In this document: in pieces, positions 38,065-47,125 of the stretch
Layout of the letters: each line of letters opens with the position of its first letter
Numbering within the stretch: the stretch's first letter is position 1
Source of the DNA: Azospira sp. I13
Lineage (GTDB): Bacteria > Pseudomonadota > Gammaproteobacteria > Burkholderiales > Rhodocyclaceae
Assembly: GCF_003112695.1 (NCBI RefSeq)
Contig: NZ_BFBP01000011.1
Span: forward strand, 77,401-141,400
Reading direction: 5' to 3'
DNA: 64,000 bases
Notes under the pieces: model-generated
Databases searched by the model: none
What the model saw: only the letters and a program-made list of their open reading frames with translations
Told to the model about the DNA's origin: nothing
Made by a program: the position numbers and the translations under genes

Positions 38065-39095
38065 GGCTCTGTCGCAATTAAGCGTTGGTAGCGCTACCTA
38101 CCGCCTCCTGCAGGCAATGCAGGGGCTGGATGTGGTGTTGATAGCGTTCGAGGATGCGACGCCAGGCAAGGTAGTCGGGGAGATAGCGGGTGGCAACGCC
38201 ATGAAACCTGGCCATCCATTCCTTGAGCCGGTGGTGATAGGCATTGACGTTCTGGATGTGGAAAGCACCGGCCCGGACACGCCGGCCCGGGAGGTTGCGA
38301 ACAACCTGATGGGTGATGCTGCAACGACGGGCAAAGGAGGCATAGACGCCGGCCCCATCACTACAGAGAACGGCCTCGGCATCCACCAGGGGTTGCAAGG
38401 CCGCGATGACGTGATCAGCATCCAGTTTGGCCAGCTGAAAGTCTGCCGTATGCCCTTCCCGGTCCCGCACCACCATCACCGGAATCTGATCGGGCCCGGT
38501 GCCTCGCGTCACCCCGATGCCGCCGCGTCGGCGTGCCGGCCTGGGGAGATGGCGTTGTCCCTTGAAGGACTGGAGGAAGAACGTCTCATCCACTTCGACG
38601 ATGCCTTGTTCGTGCAAGGCCTGATGACCTATTGCGGCCTTCAGGAACCGGTGTCGCCACAGGAAGGCCGTATTCTTGGCAATGCCGCATTGCCTGGCGG
38701 CAGCCCGGATGGAGACCCCATCAATCAGGGCCTGAGCGTAATCCCACCAACGATCGGCCTTGTGCAGCCGGGCCAGGTGCGTGGCCGATAGTGCATTACT
38801 GGTACGCCGACAGACCTTGCAACGATAACGTTGCACTCCCCGCTGCCGGCCCCAGCCGATCAACTGACTGACAGGAGCCTGGCAATGAGGACAGCCCTTC
38901 ACTTCGGGCAAGACCTCGGATAACCGATCCAGCCTTGCAGGTTGCCCCAATGCGGCCTGGAGACGCGATCGTTGCCGGCCATTGAGCTGGGATACCTGGC
39001 TCAGCAAATGCCCGAATTCAACCCGGTTCATGGCCAACCTCCTCGTTACCTCTCTTCCTTCACTTTAGGTAACAACTCGGTTCTGCGACAGAGCC
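38065..39095 (-). mobile_element. IS1595-family insertion sequence, 1031 bp
   Basis: Terminal inverted repeats GGCTCTGTCGCA (38065-38076) and its complement TGCGACAGAGCC (39084-39095) bound one transposase gene. Direct target duplications TTTTTCTT lie at 38057-38064 and 39096-39103; 8 bp is the family norm. Both ends and the target copies are identical, so the element looks recent and probably intact. Confidence 0.96.
38078..39031 (-). CDS. IS1595-family transposase
   Basis: 317 residues from ATG 39031 (ribosome site GAGGAGG). An N-terminal zinc ribbon (CPHCQAPVS...QRYRCKVC) and a helix-turn-helix ([23 protein letters not shown]) precede the ISXO2-like catalytic domain. VEVDETFF supplies the first acidic residue and LCSDGAGVY the second. 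[35 protein letters not shown] is the typical C-terminal segment of the family. It runs opposite to the interrupted HD-GYP gene. Confidence 0.94.
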   Translation of the reverse strand: MNRVEFGHLLSQVSQLNGRQRSRLQAALGQPARLDRLSEVLPEVKGCPHCQAPVSQLIGWGRQRGVQRYRCKVCRRTSNALSATHLARLHKADRWWDYAQALIDGVSIRAAARQCGIAKNTAFLWRHRFLKAAIGHQALHEQGIVEVDETFFLQSFKGQRHLPRPARRRGGIGVTRGTGPDQIPVMVVRDREGHTADFQLAKLDADHVIAALQPLVDAEAVLCSDGAGVYASFARRCSITHQVVRNLPGRRVRAGAFHIQNVNAYHHRLKEWMARFHGVATRYLPDYLAWRRILERYQHHIQPLHCLQEAVGSATNA

Positions 39096-40633
39096 TTTTT
39101 CTTGGATGGGGGTCGTCGGTACAGACGGACTGATTGCACTAGGCACCGAAGGATTGCTTGAAGGGAACAGCGTTGCTGGGCGTAACTGGTTTGAGGGGGC
39201 CAAGCATTCATCGATCTTCTTTGGGAATGTACATCCAGCAAGTCTATTGGCCGATCACATACGGAATGAAGATGGAGCCCCCTTTTACTTGCTGGACATT
39301 GCACTGCCTTTACGTAGTAAAGATGGAGAGGTGGTCGCTGTTCTGGGGAGTCACTTCAACTGGAAGATGATCGAGGAGGTGGTGACTCGGGTTGTCGGCA
39401 CCTCCGCTGGTGCAGGACACCTTTCGGCTGCAGTGGTGTCAGGCAATGGAGATATCCTTTACGACACCCAACGGACTGAGGGCAATGTTGAAACTGTCCT
39501 TTCCAAATTAACCGAAGTTAATTGGACCGAGGGTTTGTGGCTGTCAGATACCGGGACATATTTGATGTCCTCCACCCAGGTTCCAACTCATGACTCTTTC
39601 GATGGCCTGGGTTGGCACATTGTGGTCCGTGAGCCAGTAGAGATCGTAGGAAGTGAAATTTCCTCAATGAAATGGCAGGTAATTGGGATCAGCCTGATTG
39701 TCGGACTGCTTTTTTCCTGCCTGGGGATTTTTGCAGTCCGGCCAATCGTGCGGCCCTTGAAGCGTTTGGTTGCTGATCTGGATCATTTTGGCGAGACGGA
39801 AGTCTTGCCGGCACCACGGCAGATCAGTGCGGTTACGGAGATTGCCGAGCTCAATGGTTCTTTCTTGCTGATGGCCGCCAGGGTCTCTGCTCATGGAGAA
39901 GTCTTGCGTGATACGCAAGTCGAAATTGTTCGGGCCTTGGGTCGGGCGGGAGAGTTCCGCGATAACGAAACTGGTGGTCACGTCATTCGCATGAGTATCT
40001 GCTGTAGGCGCTTGGCAGAATTGTCAGGTAAAAGTGCCCAAGAGGCCGAGATGCTTGGTTTGGCGAGTCAAATGCATGATATTGGGAAGATTGGCATCCC
40101 TGATCATATTTTGCTTAAGCCAGGGAAGTACGATGCAAACGAACGGGCCGTGATGGAGCGCCATTGTGAAATTGGTGCTCGTATTTTGACCGGAGTTGAT
40201 ACGCCTCTTACCGCTATGGCTAGAACCATTGCCCTAACTCATCACGAAAAGTGGGATGGTAGTGGTTACCCAAAACGACTGGTCGGTGAAGAAATCCCCT
40301 TTGAGGGGCGAGTCACGGCAATATGTGACGTCTTCGATGCTTTGCTGTCATCCAGGCCATATAAACAGGCGTGGCCGATTGACAGGGTGATCGAGTTTTT
40401 TGAGGAGCAGTCGGGCCGTCATTTCGATCCAACGCTCGTTGGAGTATTTCTTGAGCATCTGGATGAGTTTGTGGCTTTGCGTCAAAAAATCTTAGATTGA
40501 ATTCCTAAGCGAACTGAATTTCTAGTGTAGAGCTGCAATGACGGTGAAACTGGAGGTGTGAGCTGCTCCCCTTTCCCGTCGCAGCCGCAAAAAGCGCTCT
40601 GCCACGTCCACCTGGCCGCAGCCGACGGAAAAA

Positions 40634-42163
40634 CTACAGGCTTTCGATATCTGCCCGGAGCTGATCGGCCCGCGTCTGGACCTCGGCCAAGGCGGCGGGG
40701 GCCATTTTCGCCAATTGGCGATAGACCATGCCCAGCCGCGGGTTGGCACCCAGGCGCTCCCGGTGGCGGGCGAAAAAGTCCCAGTACAGCGCATTGAATG
40801 GGCAGGCCCGCTCCCCGACCCGGGCTTTCCGGTCGTAATGGCAGCCCTTGCAGTAATCGCTCATGCGGTCGATGTAGGCGGCGCTGGATACATAGGGCTT
40901 GGTCGCCAGCTTGCCGCCGTCGGCGAACTGGCTCATGCCCACCGTGTTGGGCAATTCAACCCATTCGAAGGCGTCGATATAGACGCCGAGATACCAGCGA
41001 TGCACCGCCGCCGGGTCCAGCCCGGCCAACAGGGCGAAGTTGCCGATGACCATGAGGCGCTGGATGTGGTGGGCGTAGGCATGGTCCAGGGATTGGCCGA
41101 TGGCGTGGGCCAGGCAACGCATTTTCGTTTGCCCGCTCCAGAACCACCCGGGCAGGGGCCGCTGGTGATTGAAGGCGTTGTGCTCGGCGTAGCCGGGCAT
41201 GTGGGCCCAATACACGCCCCGCACGTATTCGCGCCAGCCGAGAATCTGGCGGATAAAACCCTCTGCGGCGGCCAGGGGCACCTGTCCCGCGGCATGGGCC
41301 GCCTCCACCCGGGCCACCACCTCCCGGGGATTGAGCATTTTGGTGTTGAGCGCGAAAGACAGCAGGGAATGGAAGAGGCGCCAGGCCCGATAGGTCAGGG
41401 CATCCTGAAAATCGCCGAAATGGGGCAGCGCCTCGCTGATGAAGTCATCCAGCTGCTGCAGGGCCTCCGCCCGGTTCAGGGGCCAGCGGAATTGCGCGGC
41501 AGCCAGCTCGCCAAAGCTGGCCACCCCCGCCTGCAAGATGGCCTGCCATAGCGCCGAATGGTCGTGGGTGCCGCGCCAGTCCGCCGGCTCCCGAGGGAGC
41601 CCGGGCCAGGGCTTGCGGTTGTCGTGGTCAAAATTCCACTGCCCGCCCAGGGGCTTGCCCGGAGCGGCCAGCAGCACCCCATGGCGACTGCGCATCTGGC
41701 GGTAGAAATGCTCCATCAGCCATTGGGAGCGCCCGGCGAAAAGCTGGGCGGCTTCATCCCGCCGGGTATAGAAATGCTCGCTCTCCACCATCCAGGCGGG
41801 AATGGGCAGCTGGCTGGCGTACTCGGCCAGCTGCCGATCCAGCCGCCACTCGTCCGGCGCCTGGTATTCAAAGGCCCGCGCCCCATGGCGGGCGATCAGC
41901 CCATCCAGATTGGCCGGCAGGGATTGCTGGTTGGCCGGATCGTCAATGCGCAGGTAATGCACCCGATGGCCGGCCGCCTCCAGTTGCCGCGCGAAGTCGC
42001 GCATGGCGGCGAAGATGGCGATGATCTTCTGGGCGTGATGCAGGACGTAATCCGTCTCCTGGCGCACCTCCATCAGCACATAAACGACCTGGGGATCAGG
42101 GGAGCGGAACCAGGAGTGTTGCGGATTGAGTTGGTCGCCCAGAACAAGGCGCAGGGTGGTCAT
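40634..42163 (-). CDS. FeS-type bacterial cryptochrome / (6-4) photolyase (PhrB-like)
   Basis: 509 residues. The start MTTLRLVLGDQLNPQHSWF is that of the FeS-BCP clade. The C-terminal FAD domain shows WREYVRGVYWAHMPGY, HHIQRLMVIGNFALLAGLDP and WVELPNTVGMSQFADGG. Four cysteines fit the 4Fe-4S site: one in KMRCLAHAI and three in YCKGCHYDRKARVGERACPF. The family repairs (6-4) photoproducts or acts as a light sensor. The frame extends 12 codons upstream, but ATG 42163 matches the family start. A 133-nt interval to the HD-GYP gene holds no supported gene. Confidence 0.93.
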   Translation of the reverse strand: MTTLRLVLGDQLNPQHSWFRSPDPQVVYVLMEVRQETDYVLHHAQKIIAIFAAMRDFARQLEAAGHRVHYLRIDDPANQQSLPANLDGLIARHGARAFEYQAPDEWRLDRQLAEYASQLPIPAWMVESEHFYTRRDEAAQLFAGRSQWLMEHFYRQMRSRHGVLLAAPGKPLGGQWNFDHDNRKPWPGLPREPADWRGTHDHSALWQAILQAGVASFGELAAAQFRWPLNRAEALQQLDDFISEALPHFGDFQDALTYRAWRLFHSLLSFALNTKMLNPREVVARVEAAHAAGQVPLAAAEGFIRQILGWREYVRGVYWAHMPGYAEHNAFNHQRPLPGWFWSGQTKMRCLAHAIGQSLDHAYAHHIQRLMVIGNFALLAGLDPAAVHRWYLGVYIDAFEWVELPNTVGMSQFADGGKLATKPYVSSAAYIDRMSDYCKGCHYDRKARVGERACPFNALYWDFFARHRERLGANPRLGMVYRQLAKMAPAALAEVQTRADQLRADIESL

Positions 42164-42308
42164 GGTTGTTCCTGGCAATCCTGACCATGGGGCCGGCAAC
42201 GCCCGGCGCCATGGGGAAGATCAATCATCGGCCCCAAGTCTCAGCCGAAAACGGGATGGGGCGGCGCCGGCCAAGCGGGGGGAAAACCGTCCGCGGCAGC
42301 CGGCAGGC

Positions 42309-42851
42309 TTAGGGCTGGTCGGCCCGGTTTTGCTCGACCCAGATCAGCTTGTCGGTGGCAAAGCCCAGGGCCTGGGCCTGACTGAGCAGGCGCTCCCGTA
42401 CCTCCCCCGGCAGGGTCTTGTCCCGGGCGAGAATCCACAGGTAGTCCCGATCCGGGCCAGACACCAGGGACCAGCGGTAGTCCGGGTCCAGGGCGATCAC
42501 GTGGTAGCCCCCATAGAAGGGGCCGAAGAAGGACACCTTGAGGGAACCCACCGTGCTGTCGCCCAGGAACAAGGCCCGGCCAATGGCCTCCTGCCACGCC
42601 TGGCGCCGGGTGTTGTAGCCCCGGTTGATCACCTTCACGCTGCCGTCCTCCTGCAACTGGTAGACGGCCTGCACATCGCTCATGCCCCGTTCGAAGGAAT
42701 GGTCCAGCCGGGCAATTTCATACCACTGGCCCAGGTAACGATTCACCTCAAAGCCCGTCACCGGACGCACCCCCTCGGGCGGCGCCGTGGCACATCCCGC
42801 CAGGGTCAGGGCAGAGAAAGCGGCAAGCAGCAGGATGCGGAAAAACGACAT
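42309..42851 (-). CDS. blc: Outer-membrane lipocalin, Blc-like
   Basis: 180 residues from ATG 42851. A lipoprotein signal ends LTLAG|C (Cys near residue 20). The lipocalin motif YLGQWYEIARLDHSFERGM follows, then VKVINRGYN and LKVSFFGPFYGGYHVIALDPDYRWSLVSGPDRDYLWILAR, as in Blc. Such proteins carry lipids at the outer membrane and respond to envelope stress in E. coli. The association of a Blc-like gene with a photolyase gene on the same strand recurs in other bacteria; here the spacing is 145 nt. Confidence 0.92.
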   Translation of the reverse strand: MSFFRILLLAAFSALTLAGCATAPPEGVRPVTGFEVNRYLGQWYEIARLDHSFERGMSDVQAVYQLQEDGSVKVINRGYNTRRQAWQEAIGRALFLGDSTVGSLKVSFFGPFYGGYHVIALDPDYRWSLVSGPDRDYLWILARDKTLPGEVRERLLSQAQALGFATDKLIWVEQNRADQP

Positions 42852-43041
42852 GGGACGATTCCAAAAACGAAGGAAGACGGGCAAGTTTACCTGCATTTTT
42901 CCGCTAGCCAGCGGCAGCACTGACGGCCCAACCATCGGCCCCGAAGCCCCCGAGCCGCTTCCTGGGCGTCTGTGGCTAGCGGCAAGTCCGCCACCCGCGC
43001 CCATGGAACGTCGCAGCGAGGTCGGGACGCTCACAAGGGAC

Positions 43042-44346
43042 TCAGCCTAGCCGGGCAATGCGGGAGGCGGCTTCATCCATACGCTGGCTGATCGCCTCGA
43101 TGCAGGGAGCGAACCTGCCGGAGAAGCCATTGCAATCCCGCACCCGGGCCAGGAAGGTTTCAGCCAACGCCAAGGCCTCGCGCCAAATGGCGCCATCGAC
43201 CGAAGCCGACAGCGAAAGCGGCGAAAGCGCATCAGCCACCACGCCGCTACTTCTCGGCGCAAACCCCATGGGCAACATGTCGTAGGCCGGTGCCAGCCGA
43301 TACGGGCGGCCTTCACCACTGAGAAACGACAAGTTCCCCCCGTGCATGTCCGTATTGCCGATCAAGGTGCCAAAGGCCCACAGCCGCGCCGAACCGGCGA
43401 CGGCGTCGGGGTGAACATGGCCATCCGCCACCAGGCGGCGCACCAGGGAGGGCCAAGGCGCCGACGCATCGCCCACGTACTCCGCCTCCAAGGCACGCAG
43501 GGAGAAGACGCCCACGCGGCCCAGCTTGCCGACGCGGTCAAAGCGCGGCACCTCCAGAAAGCGCTGGCCGCCGAAATCAAACACCTCGGTTTCCACCCCC
43601 AGCACCGCCAGGGCCAGATGCTCGGCCAAGAGGAGATCACGCCACCGCTCGCTAACCGGGTTGTCGTCCGGTGCCGAAAACTTCACCAGCACATGACCAC
43701 GGGCGGAATAGGCACAGAACTTCGGCTGCTCCCCCCCGGCCGAAGAGCCGGGAACCTCCCCGGCGCCAACGGCCCGGGCCAGGGCGGGGTATTCGGCCTC
43801 CCGATCCAGGGGAGACGGTTCCGCCATGCCAATGAAACGGTCGCGGGACAAATCCCCGATCAGCAGGTTGCCAATGGCGTCATGGCCATGGGCCAGGAGC
43901 GCCCGGATCACCTCCCCATCGCCCCAATGCTCCGGGTTGCCCGGCAACCCCAGGGCGCCCGCATAAGCGGCGGCATAGGCCCGACCGAGATAGCCCTGGG
44001 GCCGCATATCCAACAACCACCACGGCAACCCATCGCTATGCAGCGTCACCCCATCGGCCTGCACCATGACAAACCCCGTCGGGCGAACCGGCACGAGCTG
44101 GCCCAACTCCCGAATCTGCCCCGCCTCGCTGACACGGAAGATCGGCGCCGCCGTAAAGCCGCGCGCAGCATCCCGCAGGGCATAACGAATAGCGGCCCCG
44201 GCGCCGATACGCACCACCTCATCCCCCAACGCCGCCAGCGCTCGGGACATGGTCGGCTGGCTAATCCCCGCCTTTTCAACAAGTTGGCGAGACGACAGCG
44301 GCCCCTGCCCAAGCAGAAGACGAAGGGAATCGGAATGGCGAGTCAT
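43042..44346 (-). CDS. yjjJ: HipA-like kinase with N-terminal winged helix (YjjJ type)
   Basis: 434 residues. The first 60 residues form a winged helix-turn-helix (LSSRQLVEKAGISQPTMSRALAAL). The rest is a HipA-like kinase with GEQPKFCAYSARGHVLVKFS (ATP-binding lysine region), GNTDMHGGNLSFL (catalytic Asp) and LAPAYDMLP (metal-binding Asp). E. coli YjjJ has the same fused layout and acts without a separate HipB antitoxin gene next to it; here no HipB gene is adjacent either. Whether it is toxic or regulatory is unknown. It ends close to 42 kb genes of normal composition and starts next to the dnaE2 remnant. Confidence 0.88.
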   Translation of the reverse strand: MTRHSDSLRLLLGQGPLSSRQLVEKAGISQPTMSRALAALGDEVVRIGAGAAIRYALRDAARGFTAAPIFRVSEAGQIRELGQLVPVRPTGFVMVQADGVTLHSDGLPWWLLDMRPQGYLGRAYAAAYAGALGLPGNPEHWGDGEVIRALLAHGHDAIGNLLIGDLSRDRFIGMAEPSPLDREAEYPALARAVGAGEVPGSSAGGEQPKFCAYSARGHVLVKFSAPDDNPVSERWRDLLLAEHLALAVLGVETEVFDFGGQRFLEVPRFDRVGKLGRVGVFSLRALEAEYVGDASAPWPSLVRRLVADGHVHPDAVAGSARLWAFGTLIGNTDMHGGNLSFLSGEGRPYRLAPAYDMLPMGFAPRSSGVVADALSPLSLSASVDGAIWREALALAETFLARVRDCNGFSGRFAPCIEAISQRMDEAASRIARLG

Positions 44347-44457
44347 GGTGATGAATGACTAAATGAATAGAGAAATGAATAACTATTCTAGCCACCCAGG
44401 AGATACCCGTCACGGCATTTTCCGCAACCGGCGCGGCGGCAGCATGAGGAGAACAAG

Positions 44458-44796
44458 CCCCCTGGGCCGGCTGCGGAACGCTTAACGGCGGGCCGCTTCA
44501 TCACCGCTGCCGAACTGCGGGCCGCGCCGGACAAAAACTGGCCCGGGCCGCCGGCATCGTCACTCACCGGCACCACCAGCGGCATCGTCTTCGTCACCAT
44601 GGAAGACGCCCATCAACGTCATCCTCCGCCCCAAACTGGTGGAAAAACAGCGCCGCGAAACCCTGGCCGGCAGCCTGCTAGGAGTCTACGGCCAACTCGA
44701 ATCCCGCCACGGGGTGACCCATCTGGTGGCCAAGCGGCTGGTGGATCTGACGCCGCTACCGAGGAGCTGGTGACGCGGGGGCAGGATTTTCATTAG
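44458..44796 (+). pseudogene. Decayed second copy of the dnaE2 3' end
   Basis: It aligns base by base with dnaE2 31000-31353, same strand: shared runs include GCGGGCCGCTTCATCACCG, GGCATCGTCTTCGTCACCAT and AACTCGAATCCCGCCACGG, down to the final GATTTTCATTA plus G. Deletions of about 1, 11, 8 and 1 nt break the frame. Upstream of about 44458 the similarity stops. It is too diverged for a very recent duplication, so either an old copy decayed here or a different dnaE2 was once present. It sits between the yjjJ start and the AT-rich segment. Confidence 0.92.
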
Positions 44797-44845
44797 AGAA
44801 CTGTTATTGACCAGAAATACAGGTCGAAAGCCATGTTCCAATTGC

Positions 44846-44873
44846 TTGACAACATGCATAATGCGTATGCAAT
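44846..44873 (+). promoter_or_regulatory. Likely sigma-70 promoter with an internal palindrome
   Basis: TTGACA (44846), 16 nt, TGCAAT (44868). The spacer contains TGCATA-ATGCG-TATGCA (44855-44871), an operator-like inverted repeat overlapping the promoter, which suggests repression. It is about 200 nt before the only gene of the AT-rich segment. The leader to 45078 is AT-rich and shows no other gene. Confidence 0.5.
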
Positions 44874-45078
44874 ATGGAAACATTTAATTACGCTGATATT
44901 AAACCAACCGTAGTTTTGAGGTTACCCGGTTTGTTTGTTGATAACTTAGAGATATGAATAAAATAACCACAAAAACATTGCAGCACAAACCATTCCAATC
45001 ACCCATTCTACAACATATCAAATAATCATATATTTTAACAATTAAACAACATTTCATATAACCATCTAGAGGGAGCTT

Positions 45079-46137
45079 ATGGAAGCTATAGACTCAAAAA
45101 AAACCAAGCAAATTATATCACTTTCTACAATACTAATTATGTTTGTTGGAATTATAGGAGTACTAGCTGCCGCTTACTATTCTGAGGTCCGTGCGCCTTC
45201 TCCTGGCAGCGTCGCCTACGCCTTCACAGCTGGACTGACCACGCTCAGTGTGGCTCTAGTAGGTTTTGCGATATTTAGTTTTGCTCTCGACACAAAGAAT
45301 TGGCGCGACTACTTTTCCGACAGAATTAAGGAAATTGTCATTGACAGCAATTACCTAAAAATGCTTGATGCTGAAACTCTCAAAAGCCTTCAGATAAACG
45401 TCCTAAAAGCTCAATTCAACAATCCAAGGATTGATAAGGAAGATGGATTCCTCAGTTACTTCCATCAAAATCTGCACCGCTATATCTCTGAACCTTATCG
45501 TGAGGATGTGTCAACAGAAGTATTAATGCGTGATTCAGTAACAAGCCCGGACTGCTATGAGGTTACGGATAAAGTTATTTATGTGTGTCGTTCATCATCA
45601 AATAAAATCCAGCCAGCCATTAATTGGTGTGCCGATGCAGATGAATTCCATGAAATTTCGAGCATGACGATTTCTGTCCAATATCCAGGAAATCATTCTC
45701 AAAAAGGGAAGACCGAAGTCGTCAAGAAAAGTAACGATAACGCAGAACTCCAAAAGGGCTTCACCGTCTCACTTGAGAAATACGAAAGCATTGATAATCT
45801 CGTCGTAATCGTGGAGTCCACCTACCTTGTGAAGAAAGGAAAGTTTCAATATTGGCAGATGGCGCATCCAACACGAAACTTCGATATCACAATCACTTAC
45901 CCCCCGGGAGCAACAATTCAGTTCAAGACATTAGTATTAGAAGATGTTGTAAGCCAAATAACCCACGAGGATGGGTATCTTAAATTCAAATATGACTCTT
46001 GGTTGTTGCCACAAAGTGGTATCGCTTGGCTAATCACACCAGCTGTTTGTGTATCAAAAAGTGTCTGTTTTGGAGGGGCTGGGGGCAATGCCCAGCCCAA
46101 TGGTGCTGAGGATGCTTCACTACCAACCAGCTCGTAA
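45079..46137 (+). CDS. Unrecognised two-TM protein in an AT-rich segment
   Basis: 352 residues, start after AGAGGGAGC. Two membrane helices (about 13-33 IISLSTILIMFVGIIGVLAAA and 47-70 TAGLTTLSVALVGFAIFSFAL) are followed by a soluble, probably beta-rich domain (ISSMTISVQYPG, GFTVSLEKYESIDNLVVIVES, RNFDITITYPPGATIQFKTLVL). I do not recognise the family. The layout recalls the 2TM plus beta-rich effectors of some phage-defence loci, but no nucleotide cyclase or other defence gene is adjacent. AT-richness and codon use differ sharply from the flanks, a sign of transfer. The last about 25 residues (FGGAGGNAQPNGAEDASLPTSS) are GC-rich and cover a GGGCTGGG/CCCAGCCC hairpin, so the original end may have been lost. 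Confidence 0.7.
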   Translation: MEAIDSKKTKQIISLSTILIMFVGIIGVLAAAYYSEVRAPSPGSVAYAFTAGLTTLSVALVGFAIFSFALDTKNWRDYFSDRIKEIVIDSNYLKMLDAETLKSLQINVLKAQFNNPRIDKEDGFLSYFHQNLHRYISEPYREDVSTEVLMRDSVTSPDCYEVTDKVIYVCRSSSNKIQPAINWCADADEFHEISSMTISVQYPGNHSQKGKTEVVKKSNDNAELQKGFTVSLEKYESIDNLVVIVESTYLVKKGKFQYWQMAHPTRNFDITITYPPGATIQFKTLVLEDVVSQITHEDGYLKFKYDSWLLPQSGIAWLITPAVCVSKSVCFGGAGGNAQPNGAEDASLPTSS

Positions 46138-46277
46138 TCCTGAGCCTTGACATTGAATGTCTGCATTTCCTAATCGGCGAGAACTTCTTTGGGTCATTCG
46201 TTCTTTCCACCGAACTCAAGCCAGAAGAACGACTCTGGTAGACTCGCCACCTCCCGATTCAAAGAATCTGCAGCACC

Positions 46278-46868
46278 ATGCCCTCCCCCACCCTCGCCCA
46301 ACAACTCACCTTCCTCCGCGAAATCGACCGGCTGAAAAGCGTGGTCCGCCTGACGCCCCTGCTCGACCGCTCGCGGCGGGAGAACAGTGCGGAGCATTCC
46401 TGGCATCTGGCGCTTTATGCCCTGGTGCTGGCGGAACATGCGGCGGGGGAGGTGGATGTGCTGCGGGTGGTGAAGATGCTGCTGATCCACGACATCGTGG
46501 AGATCGACGCGGGGGATGTGCCCTTCCATGTGCCGGAGACTCATGCGGGGCAGGCGGAGCGGGAACGGCTGGCGGCGGAGCGCCTCTTCGGCCTGCTGCC
46601 GGAGGCCCAGGCGGCGGAGTTCCGCGAGCTGTGGTTTGAGTTCGAGGCGGCGGAGAGCGACGATGCCAGATTCGCCAAGGCCCTGGACCGCTTTCAGCCC
46701 ATGCTGCACAACGCCGCCACCGACGGCGGCACCTGGGTGGAATGCGCCGTCACCCTGGAGCAGGTGAAAAGCCGCTGCCAGCCCCCCATCGCCAAGGGTT
46801 CGCCGACCCTGTGGGAAGCGGCGGAGCAAATGGCCGAAGCCCACTTCAATCCGCCCAAGGCGGATTGA
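46278..46868 (+). CDS. HD-domain phosphohydrolase, YfbR-like
   Basis: 196 residues. Metal ligands are seen in ENSAEHSWHLALYALVLAEH (His), MLLIHDIVEIDAGDV (His-Asp) and, later, AKALDRFQPMLHN (Asp). This is the HD_3 pattern of 5'-deoxynucleotidases and related enzymes; the substrate is not certain. A TTGACA box followed after 17 nt by CTAATC at about 46148-46176 could be its promoter, overlapping a GACATT-G-AATGTC palindrome. Confidence 0.88.
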   Translation: MPSPTLAQQLTFLREIDRLKSVVRLTPLLDRSRRENSAEHSWHLALYALVLAEHAAGEVDVLRVVKMLLIHDIVEIDAGDVPFHVPETHAGQAERERLAAERLFGLLPEAQAAEFRELWFEFEAAESDDARFAKALDRFQPMLHNAATDGGTWVECAVTLEQVKSRCQPPIAKGSPTLWEAAEQMAEAHFNPPKAD

Positions 46869-46882
46869 ATCACCCTCTGTAA

Positions 46883-47125
46883 CTAGTGGTTCCGCATCAG
46901 GGTACTGACCGCAATATCTTCGTCGATATCCGGCCAATGAACGCCGATGCCCTTGCCGATCAGTCGCCAGTTATGGCGCTGGCTGGGGGAAGCGTCACGC
47001 AAACGCGGGAACCACTCCAAGGGCGCTGAAATCTCCCGGCCATCGGCCAGGATGAAATGCAATGCCGCCTCATCGACGGAAACGTCGACGGCATGGGCGT
47101 CCAGCTTAACCGCCAAAGTGCTCAT
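46883..47125 (-). CDS. DUF2442 family protein
   Basis: 80 residues from ATG 47125 (GGAG ribosome site). The pattern VSVDEAALHFILADGREISAPLEWFPRLRDAS and GIGVHWPDIDEDIAVSTLM is DUF2442. Such proteins are commonly paired with DUF4160 proteins and proposed to form toxin-antitoxin-like modules, without proof. Its start lies inside the end of the DUF4160 frame (20-nt overlap). Confidence 0.9.
   Translation of the reverse strand: MSTLAVKLDAHAVDVSVDEAALHFILADGREISAPLEWFPRLRDASPSQRHNWRLIGKGIGVHWPDIDEDIAVSTLMRNH

Larger units (their letters stand above)
37737..40500 (+). pseudogene. HD-GYP c-di-GMP phosphodiesterase gene interrupted by an IS element
   Basis: The left part (37737-38064) encodes a membrane helix (SALIINIAALTIVVGALCAW) and the start of a periplasmic Cache-like sensor. 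The right part (39104-40500) continues in the same frame: FSW|MGVVGTDGLIALGTEG, the rest of the sensor with FYLLDIALPLRSKDG, a second helix, HAMP, and an HD-GYP domain with MHDIGKIGIPDHILLKP and HHEKWDGSGYPKRL. Removing the IS and one target copy restores a 574-residue open frame with no other lesion, so the insertion is recent. A 464-residue C-terminal part starting at ATG 39106 could still be made, without the first membrane helix. Confidence 0.93.

Noticed and set aside
40522-40794. 90-codon minus-strand frame at the photolyase 3' end
   Set aside because: Most of it overlaps the photolyase gene in another frame. The tail VAERFLRLRRERG looks protein-like, but there is no start signal or family to support a gene or gene fragment.
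43042-44346. Classical hipBA toxin-antitoxin pair
   Set aside because: There is no separate hipB gene. The DNA-binding part is fused to the kinase, as in YjjJ.
45079-46137. CBASS-type defence operon
   Set aside because: Only the two-helix plus beta-rich layout is reminiscent. No cyclase, ubiquitin-like or other companion gene is present on either side.
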